Positions 34,696 to 42,713 of a stretch of 64,000 nt of DNA are shown here, one piece after another; within the stretch, counting starts at the first letter, position 1; each line of letters opens with the position of its first letter. The stretch is taken from assembly GCA_964586835.1 (NCBI GenBank), contig CAZPIC010000003.1, positions 45,214 through 109,213 on the forward strand. The letters run 5' to 3'. Position numbers and translations under genes: made by a program. The stretch is from CAZLYF01 sp964586835. Its GTDB lineage: Bacteria; Bacillota; Clostridia; Christensenellales; Aristaeellaceae. Under the pieces are notes generated by a model. That model was given only the letters and a program-made list of their open reading frames with translations. It did no database searches and was not told the origin of the DNA.

Positions 34696-34805
34696 CGCGT
34701 ACCACCCTGGTCCAGGACTGAAGGCTGCGGCCGGAAGGTCCTGAGGGTCCCTTGAAGGGAGGACAGGTTTGGCGCGGTGCCAAAATGAAGACGAGGGGGA
34801 ACCGT
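34696..34805 (+). promoter_or_regulatory. Structured leader upstream of fhs, unidentified
   Basis: Several stems can form: CAGGAC (34713-34718) with GTCCTG (34738-34743), TCCCT (34748-34752) with AGGGA (34756-34760), and a perfect TTTGGC-GCGGT-GCCAAA hairpin (34768-34784). Some are mutually exclusive with GTCC/GGAC pairing at 34747-34764. I see no match to known tetrahydrofolate riboswitches and no clear promoter. Confidence 0.4.
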
Positions 34806-36473
34806 ATGAATGACATTGACATTGCCCAGGCTGCCCGAATCCTGCCCATTGCACAGGTCGCCCTCTCGGCCGGGATAAACGAAGAGGCCCTGCATCCGTA
34901 CGGACGCCATGTCGCTAAGGTTGACCCGGCCGCCTATCATAGCCTCCCCAGAAAGGCGAAGCTGATTCTTGTCACCGCGATCACGCCCACCCCTGCGGGA
35001 GAAGGCAAGACAACGGTGAGCATCAGCCTTGCGGACGGCATCCGAAAAAACGGCAAGCGCGCCATGCTTGCGCTCCGTGAGCCTTCCATGGGCCCCGTCT
35101 TTGGCATGAAGGGTGGTGCGACCGGGGGAGGGCGGGCGCAGGTGCTGCCGATGGAAACGATCAACCTGCATTTTACGGGTGACCTGCACGCAGTCACAAG
35201 TGCAAACAATCTCCTGGCGGCGATGGTCGACAACCATATCCAACAGGGGAATCAGCTGGGCATCGACGCCAGGCGCGTGCTTGTACGCCGATGCATGGAC
35301 ATGAACGACAGGCAATTGAGAAAGCTTGTCAGTGGCCTTGGAGGCGACAAGAATGGTGTTCCAAGGGAGGACGGTTTTGATATTACAGCCGCAAGCGAGG
35401 TCATGGCCGTATTCTGTATGGCTTGCGACCTTCAGGATTTAAAGCGCAGGCTTGGCCATATCGTGGCAGCCAGAACCTTCGACGACAAGCCGGTGACCTG
35501 CGCCCAGATCGGTGCAGCGGGCGCCATGTGTGCGATGCTCCGGGACGCCCTGATGCCCAACCTTGTCCAGACCATCGATCACACGCCCTGTCTCATCCAT
35601 GGAGGACCCTTTGCCAATATTGCTCACGGATGCAACAGCGTCACAGCGACATCCCTTGCCATGAAGCTTTCGGATTACGTCGTAACGGAGGCAGGCTTTG
35701 GAGCGGACCTGGGAGCAGAAAAGTTCATCGATATCAAGTGCCGGGCAGCGGGCATTCAGCCGGACTGCGTGGTGCTTGTGGCGACGATTCGGGCACTGAA
35801 ACACCATGGAGGACTGCAGAGGGCCTCCCTTTCTATGGAAAACCTTCCGGCACTTGAGAAGGGCATGGACAACCTGCGGCAACATGCCCGCAATATCCGC
35901 GACCTGTGGCATCGGCCCGTGGTCGTCGCCATCAACCGTTTTCATACGGACAGCGCTGCAGAAACAGCCGCCGTCATGGCTGCCATGGAGGCGGAGGGCG
36001 TCCCCTGCAGTCTCTGTGACGGCTGGATGTCGGGAGGAGACGGTGCCAGGGAACTTGCGGACCTTGTTGTGGAAAAGGCTGATGCGCCGTCCTCTGCGAG
36101 CCTTACCTTTACCTATGCGCTGGACCGCCCTCTGACGGAAAAGATTGAGTTGGTGGCGAAGAACGTCTACCACGCGACCGGCGTCGTGTGGGCCGGCAGA
36201 TCGCAGGAGACGCTTAACAGACTGGAAAAAGAAGGGTATGCAGGCTTTCCCGTGTGCATCGCCAAGACGCAGTACTCCTTTGGCGACGACCCCAAGCTTC
36301 TTAATGCACCGGATCACCATGTGATTACAATCCGCGACGTGAGGCTGTCAGCCGGCGCAGGCTTTGTAGTGGCCTTTGCGGGCGACATTATTTCCATGCC
36401 GGGCCTGCCTAAGGTGCCGGCAGCTCTCTCGATCGATGTCGCGGAAGACGGAAAGATCGTGGGGATTTTTTAG
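34806..36473 (+). CDS. fhs: Formate-tetrahydrofolate ligase
   Basis: ATP-dependent formation of 10-formyl-THF from formate, one-carbon metabolism (and the methyl branch of acetogenesis where present). 555 residues, normal length. P-loop LVTAITPTPAGEGKTTVSI near 55-73; signatures REPSMGPVFGMKGGATGGG near 94-112 and YVVTEAGFGADLGAEKFIDIKCR near 296; C-terminal PGLPKVPAALSIDV near 535. ATG 34806 has GAGGGGGA upstream and matches the family start DIDIAQAARILPI. Other Wood-Ljungdahl genes are not in this window, so acetogenesis is not implied. Confidence 0.97.
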   Translation: MNDIDIAQAARILPIAQVALSAGINEEALHPYGRHVAKVDPAAYHSLPRKAKLILVTAITPTPAGEGKTTVSISLADGIRKNGKRAMLALREPSMGPVFGMKGGATGGGRAQVLPMETINLHFTGDLHAVTSANNLLAAMVDNHIQQGNQLGIDARRVLVRRCMDMNDRQLRKLVSGLGGDKNGVPREDGFDITAASEVMAVFCMACDLQDLKRRLGHIVAARTFDDKPVTCAQIGAAGAMCAMLRDALMPNLVQTIDHTPCLIHGGPFANIAHGCNSVTATSLAMKLSDYVVTEAGFGADLGAEKFIDIKCRAAGIQPDCVVLVATIRALKHHGGLQRASLSMENLPALEKGMDNLRQHARNIRDLWHRPVVVAINRFHTDSAAETAAVMAAMEAEGVPCSLCDGWMSGGDGARELADLVVEKADAPSSASLTFTYALDRPLTEKIELVAKNVYHATGVVWAGRSQETLNRLEKEGYAGFPVCIAKTQYSFGDDPKLLNAPDHHVITIRDVRLSAGAGFVVAFAGDIISMPGLPKVPAALSIDVAEDGKIVGIF

Positions 36474-36513
36474 TGCTCACACCGGGAAGGCCGGCTTTGA
36501 GCTTCTGACCGAC

Positions 36514-36568
36514 ATCCGCAGGAGACCTGTCGGCTTCACCATGGCCCCTGCCGGAGAGCCCTGCGGAT
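36514..36568 (+). other. 9-bp perfect inverted repeat in the leader of the CapA-like gene
   Basis: ATCCGCAGG (36514-36522) and CCTGCGGAT (36560-36568) can form a closing stem around an inner CGGC/GCCG pairing. An alternative stem CCGACA/TGTCGG is also possible. It lies in the 118-bp gap between fhs and the next gene; no promoter was recognised there. Confidence 0.5.
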
Positions 36569-36591
36569 ATAGAAAAAACAGGGAGGAAACG

Positions 36592-37764
36592 ATGAAGAAC
36601 CGCTTGCTGGCCATGATCGTGTCAGCCGTCCTTCTCATCCTTGCGCCATCAGCCGCGGTGAGGGCAGACAGCGAGGAAGAAGTCTCCATTTTCGAGATAT
36701 TCAGCGAACCGGCTTCTTCCACGCCGGTGCCGGAGCCCACTTCTTCTGCAGCGAGGGAAGACATTACGCCGCCTCAAACCAGTATCGACGACCATCCGAG
36801 GGTCTCTGAGGAAAGCGTCGTGCTGACGATTTCCGCCGTTGGCGACATCACCTTCGGGGGCGATGTGCGCAAGAAAGGCCTGTCCATCTTTGATCGCGAG
36901 CTGAACAAACAGGGGGGGGACCTGTCCTTTGTCATGAGGAATGTTCGAGACATCTTTTCCGAGGATGACTTGACGATCGCCAATTTTGAAACGACCCTGA
37001 CGACAGCACCGGTTTACAAAACCAACAATGAATTCGTTTTCTCCGCTCCTCCGGCCTATGTGGACATCCTCATCGACGGAAACATCGAGGCGGTGTCCTT
37101 TGAAAACAACCATGCCATGGACCACGGCCAGGAGGGCTGGGATGAGACGACCGCTGTGCTGGATGAGGCGGGCATTGTCTGGAGTGCCTTCGGACATCCC
37201 GGCGTGCTGAATATCAAAGGCGTTTCGGTTTGCCTCTTGTCCTACCAGACATTTAACGGCCGCTATCCCATGCTGTTTGAGCAGGTCCCCATCGACGTGG
37301 CCGGAGCGAAGGCCCTGTATGATATCGTTATCGTGAACTATCACTGGGGTGCGGAGCTCGACTACTCCCCCAATGAGAACCAGGTGAAGCTTGGAAGGTT
37401 GACCATTGATGCAGGGGCAGATCTGGTGCTTGGACACCACAGCCACAGGATCAATCCCATTGAGCTGTACCAGGGAAGGTACATTGTGTATTCACTGGGC
37501 AACTTCAGCTTTTCAGGCAATTCAAAGCCCAGCGATATGAGCACCTTCATCTTTCAGACCCGGTTTACCGTGACAGACGGAGAGGCCAGGCCTAAGGACT
37601 TTCGTATTATTCCCTGCCGCATCTCATCCAAGACGGACTACAACGATTTTGCCCCAACCCCCTTTGAGCAACAGATGCCGATTGACAATGTGATCAGCGT
37701 CCTCCATTCCAATGGAAAAAAGCTCTCCTATGCGGTTTCCACATACCCGGTGGACTTTGAATAG
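36592..37764 (+). CDS. CapA-family (PgsA-like) metallophosphatase-fold protein, exported
   Basis: 390 residues. Signal peptide at 1-24 (RLLAMIVSAVLLILAPSAAV), a Ser/Pro/Thr-rich linker (40-75), then a CapA/PGA_cap domain: SAVGDITFGGDV near 82-93, LTIANFETTLTT near 126, SFENNHAMDHGQEGW near 169, YHWGAELDYSPNENQ near 246 and LGHHSHRINPIELYQG near 280. These Asp/Asn/His residues match the metallophosphatase-like active site. Family members act in poly-gamma-glutamate capsule synthesis or are of unknown function; no pgsB/pgsC genes are nearby, so the capsule role is unproven. ATG 36592 with GGGAGG upstream. Confidence 0.88.
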   Translation: MKNRLLAMIVSAVLLILAPSAAVRADSEEEVSIFEIFSEPASSTPVPEPTSSAAREDITPPQTSIDDHPRVSEESVVLTISAVGDITFGGDVRKKGLSIFDRELNKQGGDLSFVMRNVRDIFSEDDLTIANFETTLTTAPVYKTNNEFVFSAPPAYVDILIDGNIEAVSFENNHAMDHGQEGWDETTAVLDEAGIVWSAFGHPGVLNIKGVSVCLLSYQTFNGRYPMLFEQVPIDVAGAKALYDIVIVNYHWGAELDYSPNENQVKLGRLTIDAGADLVLGHHSHRINPIELYQGRYIVYSLGNFSFSGNSKPSDMSTFIFQTRFTVTDGEARPKDFRIIPCRISSKTDYNDFAPTPFEQQMPIDNVISVLHSNGKKLSYAVSTYPVDFE

Positions 37765-37785
37765 CCTTTCTTTCCGGAGGTGAGC

Positions 37786-38685
37786 ATGCGCGTCGTCCTG
37801 TTGTCAGACCACCGCCACGCAAGGCGCCTTGCCTCAGCGGTGGGGCAGGCGTTGACGGAGACCGCTGTTGCCTTTGGCCACTCCATTATTGTTAAGGAGA
37901 TGAATATCGGTTCGCTGCCTGCCGCACAGGTCGCCGCCTCGCTTACGCAGGCTTCCGCCGTGGCCGTTGTCTGCGAAGACAGGCGATGGTCCACGGAGTT
38001 TGCCCAGGAGCTGGATTGCCGGATGCGCATGAGGCGGTACCGGTTTCATCCGAGCCTCTCTGAGTTGTCGCTGCTGAAGTCGGGCATGCTGCCACGCGGC
38101 ATCATCGCGTCCCCTCTCGGGGACATCGAGGACCAGGCGTTTATCGACCAGGCTTCTGCGATCGCAAAACGGGAGGGCCTTCAGGTCCGCAGCGTTACAG
38201 CCCCTGGCACAGAGAACGAACCCTGGACCGGGCCGGGGCTCGCCACACTCTACCGTCTTCGCTTCCACCAGGCCTTGGACGAGGTGCTGAGAAGGCCGGA
38301 TCAGATAGGCTTTCTTGCTGCGCATCCCTTTGGGGCAGCATTGCTGGACGAGGTTGCTACGGCGGTCTGCGGCGTCCCGTCCATGGTATATGATCTCTTC
38401 TTCTCGCCCTCCCTCCTGCTGTTTCATACTGAGGCCCCGGACAGAAATCGAGCTGATGATAGCTTCAACCCGCTCGGGGGCTTGCTGGCTGCTTCAGAAC
38501 TTCTATCGTTTCTGGGGCTTTCAAAAGAGGCGGACTGTCTGTTTGTTTCGGTGTCCAATGTCCTGGAGGCCGGCTGGAGAACGGAAGACATTGCAGGACC
38601 GGGTTCCATGCGAATCGGGACGCAGGCAATGTGCAGGCTGGTCTTTGAGCAGATCAGCCTGGTCGGACAGCTTGTCAATCCGTAG
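37786..38685 (+). CDS. Isocitrate/isopropylmalate dehydrogenase-fold protein, probably catalytically inactive
   Basis: 299 residues with weak but extended similarity to LeuB/Icd. The C-terminal half lines up well: IGFLAAHPFGAALLDEVATA (residues about 175-194) with the IVTxNLFGDILSDEAA motif, FHTEAPDRNRADDSFNPLGG with the EPxHGSAPDIAGxxxANP region, and VSNVLEAGWRTEDIAG with the closing helix. The metal-binding Asp of FGD is Ala here (A184), the catalytic Lys (VDKAN) and Tyr regions are not conserved, and the N-terminal arginines are missing. So it may be a binding protein or pseudoenzyme; dehydrogenase activity is doubtful. ATG 37786 with GGAGG upstream; the phosphodiesterase gene follows 3 bp later, so they form a pair. 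Confidence 0.65.
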   Translation: MRVVLLSDHRHARRLASAVGQALTETAVAFGHSIIVKEMNIGSLPAAQVAASLTQASAVAVVCEDRRWSTEFAQELDCRMRMRRYRFHPSLSELSLLKSGMLPRGIIASPLGDIEDQAFIDQASAIAKREGLQVRSVTAPGTENEPWTGPGLATLYRLRFHQALDEVLRRPDQIGFLAAHPFGAALLDEVATAVCGVPSMVYDLFFSPSLLLFHTEAPDRNRADDSFNPLGGLLAASELLSFLGLSKEADCLFVSVSNVLEAGWRTEDIAGPGSMRIGTQAMCRLVFEQISLVGQLVNP

Positions 38686-38688
38686 GCT

Positions 38689-39786
38689 ATGGAAGACAGG
38701 CTTCCGGACTACTCCCGCTGTATCGTCAACCTTGTCTCTTCGGTTCTTTCTTTTTATGGCGTCCCACCGCTCCACAGCACGCTTTCGGAGGTAGACCGGG
38801 TTCTAAAGCGAGGTCCCCGTACAGTCACCGTGCTGCTTTTGGACGGACTGGGCGCGGAGAACCTGATGGACGCCAGCCCGAAGGGCTTTCTGGCGTCACG
38901 GGTGATCAGCCGGCTCTCCTCGGTCTTTCCCTCTACAACGGTGTCTGCCACCACCTCATTCGCCACGGGGCTGACGCCCGGCGAGCATGGCTGGCTGGGT
39001 TGGACGCTGTATTTTTCACAGCTTAGAAAAAACGTGGAAGTCTTCAGCAACCGGCAGCAGTTTCAAACGGTTCAGGCCTCCGGCTTTCATGCGGCCACCC
39101 GATACCTGCCCTATCGCAGGGCTTCAGACCTTCTTCGCTCTGTGGACGGGCTCAGGACGCATTGGCTGTCTGCGTTCACCGATGCTGGGATCAGAAGCTA
39201 TGATGACCTGCTTGCCCAGATCCATGCGCGGCGTCGCGAGCCGGGGCGGCATTTGATCCAGGCTTACTGGAATGAACCGGATGCCACCATGCACAGGCTG
39301 GGGTGTGAGCACTCGGAGTCTCTGGAGATGATACGGGCGCTTGACAGAAAGACCGAGGCCTTTTCAAGGGGTCTGGGAAGGGACGACCGGTTGTTCATCA
39401 CGGCTGATCATGGGATGATCGACGCACAGCCCCTGTTCATAGAAGACCATCCATGGCTTGAAAGCATGCTTAAACGGGCTCCGAGCATTGAGCCCAGGGC
39501 TGCAGCCTTTCACATCTGGCGGACAGAGGCCTCGCGCTTCCCCGGTGCGTTTCGAGAAGCCTTTGGGGACGCCTTCCGCCTGATGCTCGGCGAGGAGGCC
39601 ATCGACAGAGGCTTGTTTGGCCCTCCCCCCTACCGGGCTGAGCTTCCCAGTCTGGTCGGGGATGCCTTCGCGGTGGCGGAGGATCAATGGTCTATCTTCC
39701 TAAAGCGCGAGCACTGCCGGCTGATCGGCATGCATGCGGGCCTTACCGTGCAGGAAATGCGCGTGCCCCTGATGCTGGCTCACTGA
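38689..39786 (+). CDS. Type I phosphodiesterase/nucleotide pyrophosphatase (alkaline phosphatase superfamily)
   Basis: 365 residues. Alkaline-phosphatase-superfamily metal motifs: VTVLLLDGLGAENL near 46-59 (metal Asp), VFPSTTVSATTSFATG near 80-95 with the nucleophile Thr in PSTTV, YWNEPDATMHRLGCEHSES near 195-213 (Asp, His), and LFITADHGMID near 234-244. Distant relatives include nucleotide pyrophosphatases and phosphoglycerol-type hydrolases. No signal peptide or membrane anchor, which is unusual as many relatives are exported. Substrate unknown. It starts 3 bp after the LeuB-fold gene and ends 12 bp before the convergent apbE. Confidence 0.88.
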   Translation: MEDRLPDYSRCIVNLVSSVLSFYGVPPLHSTLSEVDRVLKRGPRTVTVLLLDGLGAENLMDASPKGFLASRVISRLSSVFPSTTVSATTSFATGLTPGEHGWLGWTLYFSQLRKNVEVFSNRQQFQTVQASGFHAATRYLPYRRASDLLRSVDGLRTHWLSAFTDAGIRSYDDLLAQIHARRREPGRHLIQAYWNEPDATMHRLGCEHSESLEMIRALDRKTEAFSRGLGRDDRLFITADHGMIDAQPLFIEDHPWLESMLKRAPSIEPRAAAFHIWRTEASRFPGAFREAFGDAFRLMLGEEAIDRGLFGPPPYRAELPSLVGDAFAVAEDQWSIFLKREHCRLIGMHAGLTVQEMRVPLMLAH

Positions 39787-39798
39787 CGGCCCCGCACC

Positions 39799-40896
39799 TC
39801 AGGGCTGCGTTGCGCCTGCGGATTTCGCAATCCTTTTCAGACCGTCGGTCATGACCACGCTTCGGTCATTGAGGACCCAGAGAGCCTCGACGCCCTCCAG
39901 CGTACGGAGAAGGTCTAAGCCCTCTTTGTAAGGCAAGAGAAACAGCGCGGTGGACAGGAGGTCCGCCGTGCCAGAATCCTCCGTCACGATGGTGACAGAG
40001 CGCATGTATCGCGCAGGCATGAGCGTACTCGGTGAGATGATGTGATGATATCTCTCCCCGTCTACGATGAAAAATCGCTGATAGTCGCCACTGGTCACAA
40101 CAGAGAGCCCGTTCAGGTACAGCGTATCCAGGATGTCGCTTCCATCCTCTGAGAAGGTATGGCCATCCGGGTCCTGGATGGCCACCGCCCAAGCCTGCCT
40201 CCCATCCAGCGGCGGGTTGCCCGTGCGGATGTTCCCTCCCGCATTGATGATGAAAGAAGGCATCTCGGAGGCGAGCATGAATTGGGCGACCTTCTCCGTG
40301 GCGTACCCCTTTGCCACAGCGCCCAGGTCCAGCTTCAGGAGAGGATCCTCGAAGTACACGCAAAAGGCATCAGCGTCCAGGCGGACGCTGTCTAAGTCAC
40401 TGTGGTGGGAGGCGGCGAGGAGATCTTCCCTGTCGGGGAGTGAAGCTGCTGCGGGGTTGCGCTCCGCATCTTCACGGGCTTCATGCCAGAGCTCGATCAC
40501 TGCACCCATCGCGATGTTGACGGTATGTCGAAGGCCTGGCTGCACATCGCGGCACAGAGCAATCAGCTCAAAGAGCTCCGGAGGGACGCAAACAGGCCCC
40601 TCTGCGGCATATCTGTTGAGTGTGAACACATTGTTGATGCCCTCATATGCATGAAAGCTGTCAAACATCCTGTGGTAGGTGATGAACATCTCCCGCGCAG
40701 CGAGTGTGACGCGGTCAAAGCTGGCCCTGTCCTCCGCAAAACCCTGGATCGTGATGACCGTGTCGAAGGTATCGAAAAAGGACATGGAGTATCTGGAGGG
40801 CGCGGCCTTCCCTTGTCCAATGGCGAAAGGGGTGAGCGCAAGGGCCAGCAGGATCGGGGATAGGCGCCCACGCAGGACTCTGTAGCCTTTCTTCAT
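39799..40896 (-). CDS. apbE: FAD:protein FMN transferase ApbE, exported
   Basis: Attaches FMN from FAD to Thr in (S/T)GAT motifs, for example of RnfG and RnfD. 365 residues. A hydrophobic signal segment (residues 12-28) with no lipobox Cys exports it. Signatures: FDTVITIQGF, LDLGAVAKGYATEKVAQ near 192-208, INAGGNIRTGN near 219, VVTSGDYQRFF near 263 and YHHIISPSTLMPA near 279, including the Mg/FAD-binding residues of the family. It overlaps the end of era by four bases (ATGA), so it is coupled to the phoH-pgpH-ybeY-era operon. Its likely clients are the tandem-FMN RnfG and RnfD genes in this same window (inference). Confidence 0.94.
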   Translation of the reverse strand: MKKGYRVLRGRLSPILLALALTPFAIGQGKAAPSRYSMSFFDTFDTVITIQGFAEDRASFDRVTLAAREMFITYHRMFDSFHAYEGINNVFTLNRYAAEGPVCVPPELFELIALCRDVQPGLRHTVNIAMGAVIELWHEAREDAERNPAAASLPDREDLLAASHHSDLDSVRLDADAFCVYFEDPLLKLDLGAVAKGYATEKVAQFMLASEMPSFIINAGGNIRTGNPPLDGRQAWAVAIQDPDGHTFSEDGSDILDTLYLNGLSVVTSGDYQRFFIVDGERYHHIISPSTLMPARYMRSVTIVTEDSGTADLLSTALFLLPYKEGLDLLRTLEGVEALWVLNDRSVVMTDGLKRIAKSAGATQP

Positions 40897-41792
40897 GGGG
40901 CGTACCCCAGGGAACGCAGGTCAGATATGCTGTTGCGCCAGCCAGGGCGTACCTTTACCCAGAGCTTCAGGAGGACGCGGCCTCCGAGCAGGCTTTCCAT
41001 CTCAGTACGGGCCTGTGAACCGATGGTTGTCAGCATGGATCCACCCTTTCCGATGATGATCCGTTTATGTGCTTCCCGTTCGCAGTATACGTCGGCATGG
41101 ATCTCCGTCAGCGAGTCCCCGGCATCTGTCATGGAGAGGATTTCAACGCCCACCCCGTGGGGAATCTCTTCTCGCAGGTTGATCAGGGCTTTTTCCCGAA
41201 TCAGCTCAGCGCACAGCTGCCTTTCGGTCTGATTCGTCCACAGGTCCTGAGGGTAGTATTGTGGGCCGACGGGCAAGCGTCGGAGCAACTCGCGCTGCAC
41301 CAGTTCCAGGCCGTCCCCTGTCCTTAAGCTGATGGGGATGATCTCTTCCAGCCCTTTTCCATCAAAGGAAGCGATCAGAGGCAGAAGGTCTTGAGGTTTT
41401 ACCAGGTCGATTTTGTTGAGGAGGAGCAGCTTTGGAACTCTTTGCTCCCTTACTTCCTCAAGGACGCGGTGGTCCGCCTCCGAGACGGACGCGACGTCGA
41501 CCATGATGACAATGAGGTCTGTCCCGACCAATGCTTCACGGATCGCTTGCGTCATGAATTCTCCCAGCCGGGTCCTGGGCTTGTGAAATCCCGGTGTGTC
41601 CACGAACACAGCTTGAAAGCGCTCGCCGGACCAGATGCCGACAATGCGGTTTCTGGTTGTCTGGGGCCGTGGCGATACAATCGCCGCCTTTTCTCCGACA
41701 AGACGGTTGACAAGCGATGATTTTCCAACATTCGGCCTTCCAACGATCGCGATAAATCCAGAGCGGTATTCCGTGTCCAAGCCGGTCAGCAT
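40893..41792 (-). CDS. era: GTPase Era
   Basis: Essential GTPase for 16S rRNA 3'-end maturation and 30S assembly, 299 residues. G1 IAIVGRPNVGKSSLVNRL near 14-31, G2/SwI region PRPQTTRNRIVGIW near 42, G3 FVDTPGFHKPR near 63, G4 LLLNKIDLV near 123, then a C-terminal KH domain (HKRIIIGKGGSMLTTIGSQAR near 240-260). AAAGGA lies very close to ATG 41792. It overlaps both neighbours: the YbeY-Cdd fusion by 7 nt and apbE by 4 nt. Confidence 0.97.
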   Translation of the reverse strand: MLTGLDTEYRSGFIAIVGRPNVGKSSLVNRLVGEKAAIVSPRPQTTRNRIVGIWSGERFQAVFVDTPGFHKPRTRLGEFMTQAIREALVGTDLIVIMVDVASVSEADHRVLEEVREQRVPKLLLLNKIDLVKPQDLLPLIASFDGKGLEEIIPISLRTGDGLELVQRELLRRLPVGPQYYPQDLWTNQTERQLCAELIREKALINLREEIPHGVGVEILSMTDAGDSLTEIHADVYCEREAHKRIIIGKGGSMLTTIGSQARTEMESLLGGRVLLKLWVKVRPGWRNSISDLRSLGYAP

Positions 41793-42685
41793 TCCTTTCT
41801 GAAAGAGGGGACGACGTCCCCGGCAGAAAACCTCCTGGGCAGTAGAAGGTCGAGGGTCGATTCTTCCACATGGTCCTTTCCCCAGGTCAGCAGAACGCGC
41901 AGGTCGGTCGCAAATTCAGCCAGGACCTGCCTGCATGCTCCGCAGGGCCAGGGAGCGGCGCTTTCCGCAGCGATGGCGATGGCTTCAAAGCCAAGCGCTC
42001 CTTCGCTGACAGCCTTAAAGACAGCCGTTCGTTCCGCACAGTTTGAAAGCCCGTAGGATGCGTTTTCCACATTGCAGCCCGAAAACAGGCGGCCGTCCTT
42101 CGTCAGCAGACAGGCGCCTACCCTGTATCCTGAATACGGTGCGTAGGCATCGCGCATGGCTTCAACGGCACGCCCAAGCAGGGTAGCGTCATCGACCGCC
42201 CCGTCCAGGTTTGCGGCTTCGAGGGCCCGCTCTTCTCTGTCGCGCATGTCCTTTTTTCCCTCCGCGTCATGATGGTCGTACCCGAACAGGTGCAAGAGGC
42301 CATGGACCAGGAGATAGGCTGTTTCCCTCAGGAGAGAATGCCCATACTCCTTTGCCTGTGCTTGCGCCTTGTCCGGCGAGATGAAGATCTCCCCTAAGAA
42401 ACAGGCCGATTCCTCCGGATCCCACTCCTTGAGGAGAAGATCCCCAGCACGGCCGGCTGTCTGTCCGCTCGGATACTTCACAGCAGGAAAGCTGAGCACG
42501 TCCGTCACACAGTCGATTCCACGATGATCGCGGTTCAGCTTTTGCATGCGGGCCTGACTGACAAAGCTCAGGCGGACCCAGCAGGGGAAGAGGGGGGCTT
42601 CAAGCGCTTCGCAGGCTTCCGCCACCTGATAGAGATAGCCGGCGCCAGGGAAAGCCTGATCCTGGAAAAATAACTGGAGCCTCAC
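41786..42685 (-). CDS. ybeY: Fusion of rRNA endonuclease YbeY and cytidine deaminase
   Basis: 299 residues with two complete domains. Residues 1-150 are YbeY (16S rRNA maturation/quality-control RNase): FLGEIFISPDKAQAQAKEYG and zinc motif H128-G-L-L-H132-LFGYD-H138. Residues 165-295 are a cytidine/deoxycytidine deaminase: SGYRVGACLLTKDGRLFSGC, NCAERTAVFKA (C216, E218) and PCGACRQVL (C248, C251), the zinc site of the dimer/tetramer CDA family. No stop or frameshift lies between them. In many Firmicutes the order is ybeY-dgkA-cdd-era as separate genes; here dgkA is missing and the flanking genes are joined. GTG start at 42685 has only a weak Shine-Dalgarno. Confidence 0.93.
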   Translation of the reverse strand: MRLQLFFQDQAFPGAGYLYQVAEACEALEAPLFPCWVRLSFVSQARMQKLNRDHRGIDCVTDVLSFPAVKYPSGQTAGRAGDLLLKEWDPEESACFLGEIFISPDKAQAQAKEYGHSLLRETAYLLVHGLLHLFGYDHHDAEGKKDMRDREERALEAANLDGAVDDATLLGRAVEAMRDAYAPYSGYRVGACLLTKDGRLFSGCNVENASYGLSNCAERTAVFKAVSEGALGFEAIAIAAESAAPWPCGACRQVLAEFATDLRVLLTWGKDHVEESTLDLLLPRRFSAGDVVPSFRKEC

Positions 42686-42713
42686 AGTGCTAAAACCCGG
42701 CGAATGCCGTGGC

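Noticed and set aside
34696..34710. Reverse complement resembles the T-box core AGGGTGGTACCGCG (one base missing)
   Set aside because: On the minus strand it would read into the antisense of the GntR gene, with no terminator and no target gene, and no stem I is seen. Most likely chance.
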